Positions 54,232 through 62,671 are shown, counted from the stretch's first letter. The stretch: DNA of 64,000 nucleotides from Cupriavidus consociatus (GCF_017814975.1 NZ_JAGIQA010000011.1:124001-188000); one strand, 5' to 3'. Notes: generated from the sequence alone by a model not told the origin. Numbers and translations: made by a program.

Positions 54232-55815
54232 ATGGATTTCAGCTACCTGAGCACGCTGCCCGATGCCGTGCGCCATTTCGCCGGGCTGCGGCCCGACGCG
54301 GTGGCCTATGCGTTCGAAGGCCGCCAGACCACCTACGCCGACTTCGAGCGCAATACCGACCGGGTCGCGCAGGCGCTGCTGGCCGAGGGCGTCCGCGCAG
54401 GCGACCGCATTGCCTATGTCGGCAAGAACAGCGACCACTACTTCGAGCTGCTGCTCGGCGCGGCCAAGGCCGGCGTCGTCATCACGCCGGCCAGCTGGCG
54501 CCTGGCGCCGCCGGAGATCGAGTTCATCGTCGGCCATTGCGACGCGGTGGTGCTGTTCGTCGGGCCGGAATCGGCGGCGATGGCAAAGTCGCTGCTGCCG
54601 GCACTGCCGATGGTGCGCAAGGTGGTGCCGATGGAACCGTGTGCCGAGGGAAGCGATGCGCCGTGCTACACCGGCTGGCGCGACGCGCAGCCGGCCACGC
54701 CGCCGGCACACCGGCCGGCGCCGCATGACGTGGTGCTGCAGCTGTACACCTCGGGCACCACCGGGCGGCCCAAGGGCGCGATGCTGACGCACCGCAACCT
54801 GACCATCGGCACCGAGGTCAGCGAGCGCGAAGGCATTCCCTGGTCGCACTGGACGGCCGACGATATCTCGCTGGTGGCGATGCCGGTGGCGCATATCGGC
54901 GGCTCGGGCTGGGGTCTGCGCAATCTGCTCTCGGGCGCCAAGGGCGTGGTCGCACGCGAATTCGACCCGCGCGCGGTGCTGGATTTCATCGAGCATGAGC
55001 GCGTCAGCAAGCTGTTCATGGTGCCGGCGGCCATGCAGATCGTGCTGCGCGACCCGCGCGCGCGCCAGGTTGACTACTCGCGTCTGAAGTACCTGCTGTA
55101 CGGCGCCGCGCCGATTCCGGCGGCGCTGCTGCGCGAGGGCATCGAGGTGTTCGGCTGCGGCTTCGTGCAGCAGTACGGCATGACCGAGACCACCGGCACC
55201 ATCGTCGCCCTGCCGCCCGAGGACCACACTACCGAAGAGGTGCCGCGCATGCGCGCCGCCGGCAAGCCACTGCCGGGCGTGGAAATCAAGGTGGTCGATT
55301 ATGAAGGGCGCGCGCTGGGACCGGATGAGGTCGGCGAGATCGTGGTGCGCTCGCAGCACAACATGGCCGGCTACTGGAAGCAGCCCGAGGAGACCGCGCG
55401 AACCATCGACGCAGATGGCTGGCTGCGTACCGGCGACGCGGGCTACCTGGATGCGCAGGGCTACCTGTACATCCACGATCGCGTCAAGGACATGATCATC
55501 AGCGGCGGCGAGAACGTCTATCCTGCCGAGGTCGAAAGCGCGATCTACGGCCACCCGCAAGTGGCCGACGTGGCGGTGATCGGCGTGCCGGACGAGAAGT
55601 GGGGCGAGGCGGTGAAGGCCATCGTCGTGCTGAAGCCGGGACAGTCCCCCGATCGCGACGGCATCATTGCGTGGACGCGTCAGCGGCTGGCCGGCTTCAA
55701 GGTGCCGAAGAGCATCGAGTTCGTCGACGCGCTGCCGCGCAATCCGTCCGGCAAGCTGCTGCGGCGCAAGCTGCGCGAGCCGTTCTGGGAGGGCATGAAC
55801 CGGCAGGTGAACTGA
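54232..55815 (+). CDS. Acyl-CoA ligase (AMP-forming)
   Basis: 527 residues. 'LYTSGTTGRPKGAMLTH', 'YGAAPIPAALL', 'QQYGMTETTGTIV', 'RTGDAGYLDAQGYLYIHDRVKDM' then 'SGGENVYPAEVE', and the C-terminal 'NPSGKLLRRKLRE' with the catalytic Lys are all present. The SGGENVYP hinge variant is common in fatty-acyl and steroid-side-chain acid ligases (FadD-like). Coupled with the upstream SDR. RBS GGAGACG precedes the ATG. Confidence 0.88.
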   Translation: MDFSYLSTLPDAVRHFAGLRPDAVAYAFEGRQTTYADFERNTDRVAQALLAEGVRAGDRIAYVGKNSDHYFELLLGAAKAGVVITPASWRLAPPEIEFIVGHCDAVVLFVGPESAAMAKSLLPALPMVRKVVPMEPCAEGSDAPCYTGWRDAQPATPPAHRPAPHDVVLQLYTSGTTGRPKGAMLTHRNLTIGTEVSEREGIPWSHWTADDISLVAMPVAHIGGSGWGLRNLLSGAKGVVAREFDPRAVLDFIEHERVSKLFMVPAAMQIVLRDPRARQVDYSRLKYLLYGAAPIPAALLREGIEVFGCGFVQQYGMTETTGTIVALPPEDHTTEEVPRMRAAGKPLPGVEIKVVDYEGRALGPDEVGEIVVRSQHNMAGYWKQPEETARTIDADGWLRTGDAGYLDAQGYLYIHDRVKDMIISGGENVYPAEVESAIYGHPQVADVAVIGVPDEKWGEAVKAIVVLKPGQSPDRDGIIAWTRQRLAGFKVPKSIEFVDALPRNPSGKLLRRKLREPFWEGMNRQVN

Positions 55816-55820
55816 GTCTG

Positions 55821-55858
55821 GCTCCCTGTCTCCCTGTTCCGCGAGCGGGGCAGGGAGC
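55821..55858. terminator. Hairpin between convergent ligase and DUF421 genes
   Basis: GCTCCCTG (55821-55828) pairs with CAGGGAGC (55851-55858), with an inner CCGC-GA-GCGG stem. It is 5 bp after the ligase stop and 8 bp before the end of the minus-strand DUF421 gene, so it can serve both. It is related in style to the C/G inverted repeats near 2.4 and 4.4 kb. Confidence 0.65.
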
Positions 55859-55866
55859 AGCAGCAT

Positions 55867-56358
55867 CTACTTCTTCTTGATCACGCTGACCTTGCCATCC
55901 GCCTCCAGGTACAGCGACTTGATCTCCTCGAGCTTCTCGACTCCCTGTTCACGGTATTTGGCTTCCAGTTCTTCGTCGGTGATTGATTCGCGCCGCATGT
56001 TTTCGCGCAGCCTGGTGCCGTTGCGCACGAGCAGGATTTTCTTCGCCTCGGCAAAGCGCTGGAAGGTGGGGAAATGGTAGGCCAGCAGGTCGATCAGCCG
56101 GTTCCAGGCGATCAGCGTGGCGACGAGCAGCATAGCGTCGGCGACGCCGTCGCCCTTGCCGGCCATGCCGTTCTGCGCCGCGTCGGCAACGATCACGACT
56201 ACGAGCAGGTCGGCAATGCCCAGCGAGCCGATATCGCGCCGCACCACGAAGCGGAACAGCAGGAACAGCGCCCAGTACATCACCGTGCCGCGCACGATGA
56301 TCTCGAGCGGCGAGATGGTGAAGAAGAGCGCTTCGCGCCAGTCGAACGAGAGATCCAT
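55867..56358 (-). CDS. DUF421 (YetF-like) membrane protein
   Basis: 163 residues started at ATG 56358 (MDLSFDWREALFF). Hydrophobic helices 'IIVRGTVMYWALFLLFRFVV' and 'DLLVVVIVADAAQNGM' and a third near residue 75 are followed by a cytoplasmic domain ('KKILLVRNGTRLRENMRRESITDEELEAKYREQG' spans two motifs). 'RNG.....M....IT..EL...LREQG' is the DUF421 signature. The C-terminus ends in lysines. Function unknown; YetF-like proteins are often linked to spores or stress in other phyla. Confidence 0.83.
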   Translation of the reverse strand: MDLSFDWREALFFTISPLEIIVRGTVMYWALFLLFRFVVRRDIGSLGIADLLVVVIVADAAQNGMAGKGDGVADAMLLVATLIAWNRLIDLLAYHFPTFQRFAEAKKILLVRNGTRLRENMRRESITDEELEAKYREQGVEKLEEIKSLYLEADGKVSVIKKK

Positions 56359-56512
56359 GCCCGGAACGCAGCAACTTCCGGGCCACTTTGCAGCGATGGC
56401 GCTTGTGCACGCCACGCCGCCGCGCCGACAGTAATTCTTGCAGCGGCTGCGTACGGATTGCCGTAGCGCAGCCGGCGCGCTGCCGCTTGTGCAGGAGGGA
56501 GCCGGTGCGAGG

Positions 56513-57499
56513 TCAGTCGGCCTGTATGCCGAATTCCTTCACGATCTTCGTATAGCGCGTGGTATCCGCGGCGATCAGCTTCGACAGCGAGGCTGGCTCG
56601 CCACCTGCCGGCGTGACCGCGATGGTGGCCATGCGCGACACCACGTCGGGCATCTTCAGGATTTCATTGATGTGCGAGTTGAGCGTGCGCACCACGTCGG
56701 CGGGCATGTTCTTCGGACCCAGCAGCGCCTGCCAGGCACCGATCTCGACATCCTTGTAGCCCAGCTCCGCCAGCGTCGGCACGTTGGGCGCGAACGGCGA
56801 GCGCTTCAGGTCCGCCACCGCCAGCGGAACCAGGCTGCCGTTGCCCACGTACTGCGCCACCGCGCCGTAGGTGACGTAGGTCACCGGCACCTGCCCGCCG
56901 ATCACGTCGACAATGGCGGGCGCCAGGCCGCGATACGGCACCTGGCTGATCTTGATGCCGGCGGACTTGTTGAACAGTTCGCCCATGATGTGCATCGGCG
57001 AGCCGTTGCCCGGCGTGGCATAGGTTTCGACCTTGCCCGACCTGGCACGTGCCACCAGGTCGCTGACCTTGGTGATGCCGGTGCCCTTGTTGACCACCAC
57101 GAACAGAGACTGCGTGCCGATCTGCGAGATCGGCGTGAAGTCATGCTGCACGTCGTAGGTGGCGCCGGTGCCGGCCTTCAGCACCAGCGGAGCGATGGCG
57201 ACCGTGTTGGGCGCCAGCAGCAGCGTGTAGCCGTCCGGGGTGGCGCGCGCGACATAGGCGCTGCCGATGGTGCCGGCGGCGCCGGTGCGGTTTTCCACCA
57301 CCACCGACTGCTTCAGCCGCGGCGCCAGCTTTTCCGCGAACATGCGGGCCAGGACGTCGACATCGCCGCCGGCCGGATAGGCGACGACGATGGTGATGGG
57401 TTTGCTCGGGTACGCGCCCTGTGCCAGGACGGTGCCGGTGCAGAGCACGGAGGCGGCGGCGGCCAGCGTGGCCAGGACTTTGCGGCGTGCAGACTTCAT
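56513..57499 (-). CDS. Bug (TctC-type) solute-binding protein
   Basis: 328 residues with an N-terminal signal (MKSARRKVLATLAAAASVL, cleavage after 'VLAQG'). Bug motifs are 'YPSKPITIVVAYPAGGDVDVLARM', 'VVVENRTGAAGTIGSA', 'TPDGYTLLL', 'QVPYRGLAPAIVDVIGGQVP' and 'FAPNVPTLAELGYKDVEI'. It lies 120 bp downstream of the porin gene on the same strand, suggesting outer-membrane entry and periplasmic capture of one ligand, probably the substrate of the Rieske module further right. No membrane permease is encoded nearby. Confidence 0.9.
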   Translation of the reverse strand: MKSARRKVLATLAAAASVLCTGTVLAQGAYPSKPITIVVAYPAGGDVDVLARMFAEKLAPRLKQSVVVENRTGAAGTIGSAYVARATPDGYTLLLAPNTVAIAPLVLKAGTGATYDVQHDFTPISQIGTQSLFVVVNKGTGITKVSDLVARARSGKVETYATPGNGSPMHIMGELFNKSAGIKISQVPYRGLAPAIVDVIGGQVPVTYVTYGAVAQYVGNGSLVPLAVADLKRSPFAPNVPTLAELGYKDVEIGAWQALLGPKNMPADVVRTLNSHINEILKMPDVVSRMATIAVTPAGGEPASLSKLIAADTTRYTKIVKEFGIQAD

Positions 57500-57551
57500 G
57501 ATGTTCAGACCTCGGTAAAACCTGGCGCCCGGCGGGGGCCGGGGCCGACAT

Positions 57552-57587
57552 GGCGGGTGAAGCGGCGGGTGAAGCGGCTGGTGAAGC
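57552..57587. repeat. Three 12-bp tandem repeats (GGCGGGTGAAGC)
   Basis: Units at 57552-57563, 57564-57575 (identical) and 57576-57587 (one change), between the porin stop and the Bug start on the minus strand. Confidence 0.7.
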
Positions 57588-57619
57588 CCGGCGCGCGGCG
57601 CCGGGGCGTCGCGACCGAC

Positions 57620-58714
57620 TCAGAAAATGTGCTTGATGCCCAGCATCGAGCCCCACTGGTTCGCGCCAGGGCGGGGGTTGGAGCCGGGCGAACCACCGCT
57701 CACCGACATGGCGAGCTGGCCGTCGTTATTGATATAGCCCGCGGTGGCATAGACCGAAGTCCGCTTGCTGAAACTGTACGTGGCGCGCGCCGCGTAAAGC
57801 ATCGCCTGGTTGTCGCTGCCGTGGTAGTTCAGGAAGTAGACCTGGCCGGCCAGGTTGATCGCCGGAGTGATGTCATAGGAGACGCCGGCGTAGTACAGGT
57901 CGCTGACCGGGGTGGGGCTGCCTTCGTTGTCGCGGCGGATCCAGCCGGCGCCAAGCTTGGTGTTCTTCAGCAGCATGTAGCCGCCCAGCGACAGGCGGTC
58001 GTCGGTCAGGTTGCTGTTGGTCAGGCCGCCGAAGGCGCCGGGGCCGCCGCGCTGCGAATCGTAGGCCGCGATCAGGCCCCACGTCTTGCTGTCATAGCCG
58101 ATCATGGCAGACCACTCGCGGCAGGCCTTCTTGTCGGCCGGGTTCTCGCCGGCGCAATTGGTGCCGGCCGGGCTGGGGCCGGCGTTGACCGCGTCGCGGC
58201 CGAAGCTGTAGGTCGCGCCAACCACGAAGCCATTGAAGTTGGCCTTGTACGCGACCGCGTTGTCGGCACGCGTGTTGGGCAGGTAGCTGTCGAGCGATCC
58301 CGAACCGTACACGTTCGGCCCCAGGATATCGCTGTCCAGGATGGCCCAGAACAGCATCGTGTACTGGCGGCCGAACGACAGCTGGCCATACTGATTGCTC
58401 AGCCCGACCAGCGCCTGGCGCCCGAACAGGCGGCCGCCCTGGTTGGCGTTGCCCGTGTCCGGCGAAAAGCCCGATTCCAGCACGAACAGGCCCTTCAGCC
58501 CGCCGCCCAGGTCTTCCGTGCCGCGGATGCCCCAGCGCGACGGCACCGTGGCGGTGTTGTTGGGCATGCGCACCAGGCTGTCGCCGTTGGCGCCGACATT
58601 GCTCACGTACTCGACACCGGTATCGATGACGCCGTACAGCGTCACCGACGATTGGGCCGAGGCCAGCAGGGGGGAAGCCGCAAGCAGCGCCGCGGCGGTT
58701 CGTGCAAGTTTCAT
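57620..58714 (-). CDS. Gram-negative porin (Porin_4, OmpC-like, betaproteobacterial)
   Basis: 364 residues. A signal peptide (MKLARTAAALLAASPLLASA) is followed by 'QSSVTLYGVIDTGVEYVSNVG', the first strand of betaproteobacterial trimeric porins. 'SRWGIRGTEDLGGGLKGLFVLESGF', 'LFGRQALVGLSNQYGQLSFGRQYT' and the terminal strand ending in Phe ('MLGIKHIF') complete the family pattern. Two cysteines (in 'TNCAGENPADKKACREW') may form a loop disulphide. It is divergent from the hydrolase gene and lies about 180 bp from an imperfect palindrome repeated at the hydrolase start, so it may be co-regulated with the Rieske module. Confidence 0.92.
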   Translation of the reverse strand: MKLARTAAALLAASPLLASAQSSVTLYGVIDTGVEYVSNVGANGDSLVRMPNNTATVPSRWGIRGTEDLGGGLKGLFVLESGFSPDTGNANQGGRLFGRQALVGLSNQYGQLSFGRQYTMLFWAILDSDILGPNVYGSGSLDSYLPNTRADNAVAYKANFNGFVVGATYSFGRDAVNAGPSPAGTNCAGENPADKKACREWSAMIGYDSKTWGLIAAYDSQRGGPGAFGGLTNSNLTDDRLSLGGYMLLKNTKLGAGWIRRDNEGSPTPVSDLYYAGVSYDITPAINLAGQVYFLNYHGSDNQAMLYAARATYSFSKRTSVYATAGYINNDGQLAMSVSGGSPGSNPRPGANQWGSMLGIKHIF

Positions 58715-59294
58715 CTACCAGTTTCCTTCCGTTTTTTCCGTCTTGTAATCATCTTTGTGGTCCGGGCCGCTGCGATGGCGGCCCGGTTTCAGGGCAGGTC
58801 TTGTTGTTGGCAGGGGTTCTCCTCGTGTGGGACCGCGCGGCTGTCCAAGCAGGGATATCCAACAAGAATGCCGCAGCAGCCTCTTTTATGTTTTATATAT
58901 GGAACATCAAACAACATAAGAAACATAGAGCAAAATATAGCCGCGAGTTTCCAAAAGTTGTGAGGAGGGTTATCCCTAGTGCGGCAGGGCCACGACGCGT
59001 TGGACAGGCGCCGGCTGCACCCGCCCAGGGACTGGCGTGCGCGCGGGCGGTGCATCAGCAAGGCGCGGTACGCGTTGCCCGAGGGCCCGCGGTCCGCGCG
59101 CCTTGCCGCGCGGGCAAAGGCGCTGCGCCCGATGGCTATGGGCCAGGACCTGGCTCGCCGTGCCAGCCGTAGCGCGCACCAGCCCGGCGCGTTGGCGTAT
59201 CAAGGTCAGATATGCCTATCGTTTACCCTCATCCCGTTTCCCGATACGCACGCCTATGCTTCAAAAGTTTTATTCGCAAACCTGAGTTTTATAT
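58715..59294. other. Divergent regulatory region of porin and hydrolase
   Basis: 580 bp. The part from 58880 to 58970 is markedly A+T-rich against the genome background and contains the first copy of a 17-bp repeat (58890-58906). The second copy covers the hydrolase start (59286-59302). The middle (58980-59200) is GC-rich with no credible gene. A six-codon frame (MEHQTT) begins inside the first repeat copy. Confidence 0.55.
58890..58906. promoter_or_regulatory. Putative IclR-type operator, copy 1
   Basis: GTTTTATATATGGAACA. The 16-bp core is an imperfect palindrome (GTT..ATATAT..AAC, two mismatched pairs). An identical 17-mer lies at 59286-59302, and a related palindrome precedes the HTH/Rieske operon. 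It lies upstream of the porin gene in the A+T-rich block. Operator function is inference. Confidence 0.5.
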
Positions 59295-59302
59295 ATGGAA
59301 CA
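59286..59302. promoter_or_regulatory. Putative IclR-type operator, copy 2, overlapping the hydrolase start codon
   Basis: The same 17-mer as at 58890. The ATG at 59295 lies within it. A protein bound here would block transcription or initiation of the hydrolase gene. Alternatively the match is a duplication of the gene's 5' end, since both copies contain ATGGAAC. Confidence 0.5.
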
Positions 59303-60188
59303 AAATCAACCCCTCATTCCTCCGCAGCCGGATCGGCAGCTACTGGAGGCCCTGCGTAGCGGGTTTGCGGAACGCGTGGTGACGGTCGACCGCGGTGCGC
59401 AGGTGGCCTACCGCAGCGGTGGGACCAGCGGGCCGGCCATCGTGCTGCTGCATGGCATCAGTTCCGGCGCGGCCTCGTGGCTGCCATGCGCCAGCCTGCT
59501 GGCCGCGCAGGCGCGCGTGATCGCCTGGGATGCACCGGGCTACGGCAACTCCACGCCGCTGTTGCAGGAACGCCCGCTGGCATCGGATTACGCGCTGCGG
59601 CTCGACGGCTTGCTGCAGGCGCTGGGAATCCAGCCGGCGCTGATCGTTGGCCATTCGCTGGGCGCGCTGATGGCCGCGGCCTATGTCGCCGCCGCGCGCA
59701 ACCTCCCGGCCCGGCTGCTGCTGCTGAGCGTGGCCCAGGGCTACGGCGGGGCGGGCAAAGAGGCACAGGCCCGGCAGGTGGCGCAGCAGCGGCTGGCGGC
59801 ACTGGACACGCTCGGCGTGGAAGGGCTGGCGCGACGCGGGCCGGCCCGGCTGCTGAGCGAACTCGCCGATGCCGGCGCGCAGTCGTGGGTGCGCTGGAAC
59901 ATGCAGCGGCTCAATCCCGACGGCTATCGCCAGGCCGTGGCGATGCTGTGCGGCGACGATATCGACCGTTACCTGTCGCAACGGCCGGCTTCACTGCCCA
60001 CGCGCATCGCTTGCGGCAGCCACGACGTGGTGACCACGCCGCTGGCCTGCGGCACGCTGGCCGAACGCTTCGACCTGCCGCTGGCGCTGATCCCCGACGC
60101 CGGCCATGCCTGCTATATCGAGCAGGCCGCCGCGACCGCGCGGCTGATCCGCTCGGCGCTGCCCCAACTGTCCCAGGGCGACGCCTGA
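59295..60188 (+). CDS. Alpha/beta hydrolase
   Basis: 297 residues. 'IVLLHGISSGAASW' gives the oxyanion HG motif, 'IVGHSLGALMAAAYV' the nucleophile elbow (GHSLG), and 'IPDAGHACYIEQ' the catalytic His; the acid is probably the Asp of 'GSHDVVTTP'. The fold resembles meta-cleavage-product hydrolases and enol-lactonases of aromatic pathways. No clear ribosome site precedes the ATG, which sits in the repeated 17-mer. It could instead start later, but no good later Met is available before the conserved region. It lies upstream of the HTH/Rieske genes, which have their own regulatory region. Confidence 0.8.
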   Translation: MEQNQPLIPPQPDRQLLEALRSGFAERVVTVDRGAQVAYRSGGTSGPAIVLLHGISSGAASWLPCASLLAAQARVIAWDAPGYGNSTPLLQERPLASDYALRLDGLLQALGIQPALIVGHSLGALMAAAYVAAARNLPARLLLLSVAQGYGGAGKEAQARQVAQQRLAALDTLGVEGLARRGPARLLSELADAGAQSWVRWNMQRLNPDGYRQAVAMLCGDDIDRYLSQRPASLPTRIACGSHDVVTTPLACGTLAERFDLPLALIPDAGHACYIEQAAATARLIRSALPQLSQGDA

Positions 60189-60312
60189 CCCTTCCGGCGC
60201 CGCCAGCCAAGGCGGCGCCGTCCCGCTGGCGCGCCGCTTGCGCCGCCTGATTCCGTTTCGCGGGTTTACCCCAGTCAATTTTTACGGTTGTGTTGTCTAT
60301 AGTCGTACCTGT

Positions 60313-60347
60313 GTTCAATATCTAAACCAGTGTTTCATTAGTAAAAC
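60313..60347. promoter_or_regulatory. Putative operator pair upstream of the Rieske operon
   Basis: GTTCAATATCTAAAC (60313-60327) and GTTTCATTAGTAAAAC (60332-60347) are two imperfect palindromes about 20 bp centre to centre, so on the same DNA face. The second extends to GTGTTT...AAACAC. With the 58890/59286 sites they share a pattern GTTTYAT(4)RRAAC-like. The IclR gene at 63240 is the likely binder. This is inference. Confidence 0.5.
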
Positions 60348-60426
60348 ACGACGGACGAAGAAGCAGGTGCATCCGGACGGCGTCGGAACACGGTCCCCCA
60401 AGCTGCAAGACATGGAGCAAAGCGCA

Positions 60427-60732
60427 ATGGAAAGCCTCTCGTACAACCCGAACCTGGTGCCCTGGGAGCGTCCGGCGCCGAACAACGTCGCAGGCAAGGG
60501 CCACATCGAGCAACCCGGCAAGGTCGCCAACATCGTCTGGCAGACCCGTGCCAGCGCACCGAGCGCCTACGAGAACGCGCTGGGCGATGCCATCGAAGCC
60601 GCGTTCGAGGCCGGCGCGCAGAACCCGCAGGACGTCGTGCGCGCTTTCAACGCCGCCGGTTTCCTGACCCTCGACAGCCAGCCCTGGACCGAAGAGCGCT
60701 TCCTCTCCGAAATGCGCCGCCTGGGCGCCTGA
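60427..60732 (+). CDS. Small 'recombinase-like HTH' protein of Rieske gene clusters
   Basis: 101 residues starting MESLSYNPNLVPWERP, chosen at ATG 60427 because GGAG lies 8 bp upstream; ATG 60412 has no such site. The mid part 'KVANIVWQTRASAPSAYENALGDAIE' and C-terminus 'FNAAGFLTLDSQPWTEERFLSEMRRLGA' look like a helical-hairpin DNA-binding or assembly fold (databases label relatives recombinase-like HTH). Relatives I recall sit directly before Rieske oxygenase genes, as here (56 bp gap). No catalytic residues are seen. Role unknown; it could be a regulator or an oxygenase assembly factor. Confidence 0.65.
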   Translation: MESLSYNPNLVPWERPAPNNVAGKGHIEQPGKVANIVWQTRASAPSAYENALGDAIEAAFEAGAQNPQDVVRAFNAAGFLTLDSQPWTEERFLSEMRRLGA

Positions 60733-60788
60733 ATCGCGCCAGAACCGCGTCTGAACCGCGCCCGAATCGCACGCACAGCGAGAACAAT

Positions 60789-61859
60789 ATGGAATCGAAC
60801 AAGCAAGCCCGCGCCGAAGCCCGCCTTAACACCGGCCTGCGCAACTACTGGTATCCGGTCGCCGCCTCGTGGGCGGTTTCCCACGCCCCGATCGGCATCA
60901 CCCGCCTGAGCCAGAACATCGTGCTGTGGCGCGACGGCGCCGGCCAGGTCCACGCGCTGGAAGACCGCTGCCCGCACCGCGGCGCACGCCTGTCGATGGG
61001 CTGGAACCTGGGCGACCGCGTCGCCTGCTGGTACCACGGCGTGGAAGTCGGTGGAGATGGCCAGGTCAAGAGCGTGCCGGCGGTCGAAAGCTGCCCGCTG
61101 GAAGGCCGCACCTGCGTGCGCAGCTACCCGGTGCAGGAGAAAGCCGGCGCGATCTTCCTGTGGTTCGGCGATCAGGCCCCGCAAGGCGAAGGCAGCCCCG
61201 ACGAACTGCGCTTGCCGGAAGAGCTGGTCAGCGAGGAACACAGCAACTTCCTGTGCGTGGCGCACTGGGACTGCAACTACCGCTACGCCATCGACAACGT
61301 GATGGACCCGATGCACGGCGCCTACCTGCACGCGGTGTCGCACTCGATGGCCTGCGGCGAGAAGTCCGCCGTGATGCAGATCCGCGAGACCGAGCATGGC
61401 CTGGTGTTCGAGAAGACCGGCCAGCGCGGCGTCAACTTCGACTGGGTCGAGTTTGGCGAGACCGGCACGCTGTGGCTGCGCCTGGCGATCCCGTACCGCG
61501 CCAGCGTCGGCCCCGGCGGTCCGTTCGGCATCGTCGGCATGGCCACGCCGGTGGATGAAGACCACTGCATGGTGTTCTTCTGGCGTACCCGCCACGTGCA
61601 GGGCTGGGAGCGCGACGTGTGGCGCTTCCTGTATCGCAACCGGCTGGAGCAGCTGCACTGGGACGTGCTGGAGCAGGACCGCGTGGTGCTGGAAATGATG
61701 GCCCCGAATGCGCGCGACCGCGAGATGCTGTACCAGCACGATGCCGGCATCACGCGCGTGCGCCGTCTGCTGAAGCGCCGCGCCGAGCAGGAAGTCGCCG
61801 ACGAGCCGGTGGCCATGCTGAAGCCGGCGCAAACCTCCGGAGCCCCCAGCCATGCCTGA
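60789..61859 (+). CDS. Rieske oxygenase alpha subunit, VanA/phthalate-dioxygenase type
   Basis: 356 residues. Rieske ligands C61-x-H63 (CPHRGARLS) and C80-x2-H83 (CWYHGVEV); mononuclear iron site 'NVMDPMHGAYLHAVSH' (N170, D173, H176, H181). The CPHRGA/YHG form and length are those of VanA-like O-demethylases and phthalate 4,5-dioxygenase alpha subunits, different from the KshA-like oxygenase at 458. A reductase (VanB-like) is needed but is not in the window. The SDR gene overlaps its end by 8 bp, so product formation and dehydrogenation are coupled. Confidence 0.9.
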   Translation: MESNKQARAEARLNTGLRNYWYPVAASWAVSHAPIGITRLSQNIVLWRDGAGQVHALEDRCPHRGARLSMGWNLGDRVACWYHGVEVGGDGQVKSVPAVESCPLEGRTCVRSYPVQEKAGAIFLWFGDQAPQGEGSPDELRLPEELVSEEHSNFLCVAHWDCNYRYAIDNVMDPMHGAYLHAVSHSMACGEKSAVMQIRETEHGLVFEKTGQRGVNFDWVEFGETGTLWLRLAIPYRASVGPGGPFGIVGMATPVDEDHCMVFFWRTRHVQGWERDVWRFLYRNRLEQLHWDVLEQDRVVLEMMAPNARDREMLYQHDAGITRVRRLLKRRAEQEVADEPVAMLKPAQTSGAPSHA

Positions 61860-62625
61860 GGCCATCCAGAACAACACGCTGCTGGCTGGCCGCAGGGTGC
61901 TGGTCACCGGCGCCGCGCGTGGCCTGGGCCTGGCCTTCGTCAAGTCGCTGGCCGAAGCCGGCGCCAGCGTGGCGATGGCCGACATCCTGGCCGAGCGCCT
62001 GCAGCAGGAAGCTGACGCGCTGCGGGCTGCCGGACTGAAAGTGGTGCCGGTCACGCTGGACCTGTCGGACCCCGCCTCGGTGCAGGCTTGCGCCGACGCA
62101 GCGGTGAAGGCCCTGGGCGGACTCGACGGGCTGGTCAACAACGCCGCCGTGACCGACTCGGGCGGCCGCGACGCCAGCGCCATCGACATCGCCACCTGGG
62201 ACCGCGTGATGAACGTCAACGTGCGCGGCACCTGGCTGATGACCGCCGCCTGCCTGCCGGCGCTGCGCGCCAGCGGCCGTGGCGCGGTGGTCAACCTGGC
62301 CTCGGACACGCCGCTGTGGGGCGCGCCCAACCTGCTCGCCTACGTGGCCAGCAAGAGCGCCATCATCGGCATGACCCGTTCGCTGGCCCGCGAGCTGGGC
62401 CGCGACCAGATCACCGTCAACGCGGTGGCCCCGGGCCTGACGCTGGTGGAAGCCACCGAATACGTGCCGCAGCACCGGCACGACCTGTACCGAGAGCAGC
62501 GCGCGATCTCGCGCGAGCAACTGCCCGACGACGTCTGCGGCGCGGTGCTGTTCGCACTGTCCGACCTCGCCCGTTTCGTGACCGGCCAGACGCTGGCGGT
62601 CAACGGCGGCTTTGTCATGCACTGA
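61852..62625 (+). CDS. SDR family NAD(P)-dependent dehydrogenase
   Basis: 257 residues. 'VLVTGAARGLGLAFVKSLAEAG' cofactor motif, 'ADILAERLQQEADAL' loop, 'LVNNAAVTDSGG', 'VVNLASDTPLWGAPNLLAYVASKSA' with Ser, Tyr (YVASK) and Lys, and 'VNAVAPGLTLVEAT'. It overlaps the oxygenase gene by 8 bp and is most simply a cis-diol or alcohol dehydrogenase acting on the oxygenase product. Typical length and no unusual residues. Confidence 0.87.
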   Translation: MPEAIQNNTLLAGRRVLVTGAARGLGLAFVKSLAEAGASVAMADILAERLQQEADALRAAGLKVVPVTLDLSDPASVQACADAAVKALGGLDGLVNNAAVTDSGGRDASAIDIATWDRVMNVNVRGTWLMTAACLPALRASGRGAVVNLASDTPLWGAPNLLAYVASKSAIIGMTRSLARELGRDQITVNAVAPGLTLVEATEYVPQHRHDLYREQRAISREQLPDDVCGAVLFALSDLARFVTGQTLAVNGGFVMH

Positions 62626-62671
62626 TCCAACCGATCCACCGAAAGCCACATCAAGAGCAGAAGGAATCCAA

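Noticed and set aside
56438..58963. 841-codon plus-strand frame opposite the Bug and porin genes
   Set aside because: It spans two real minus-strand genes and their repeats; no domain features.
58789..59061. 90-codon minus-strand frame in the porin/hydrolase gap
   Set aside because: No ribosome site or family features; it crosses the A+T-rich regulatory block and the operator-like repeat.
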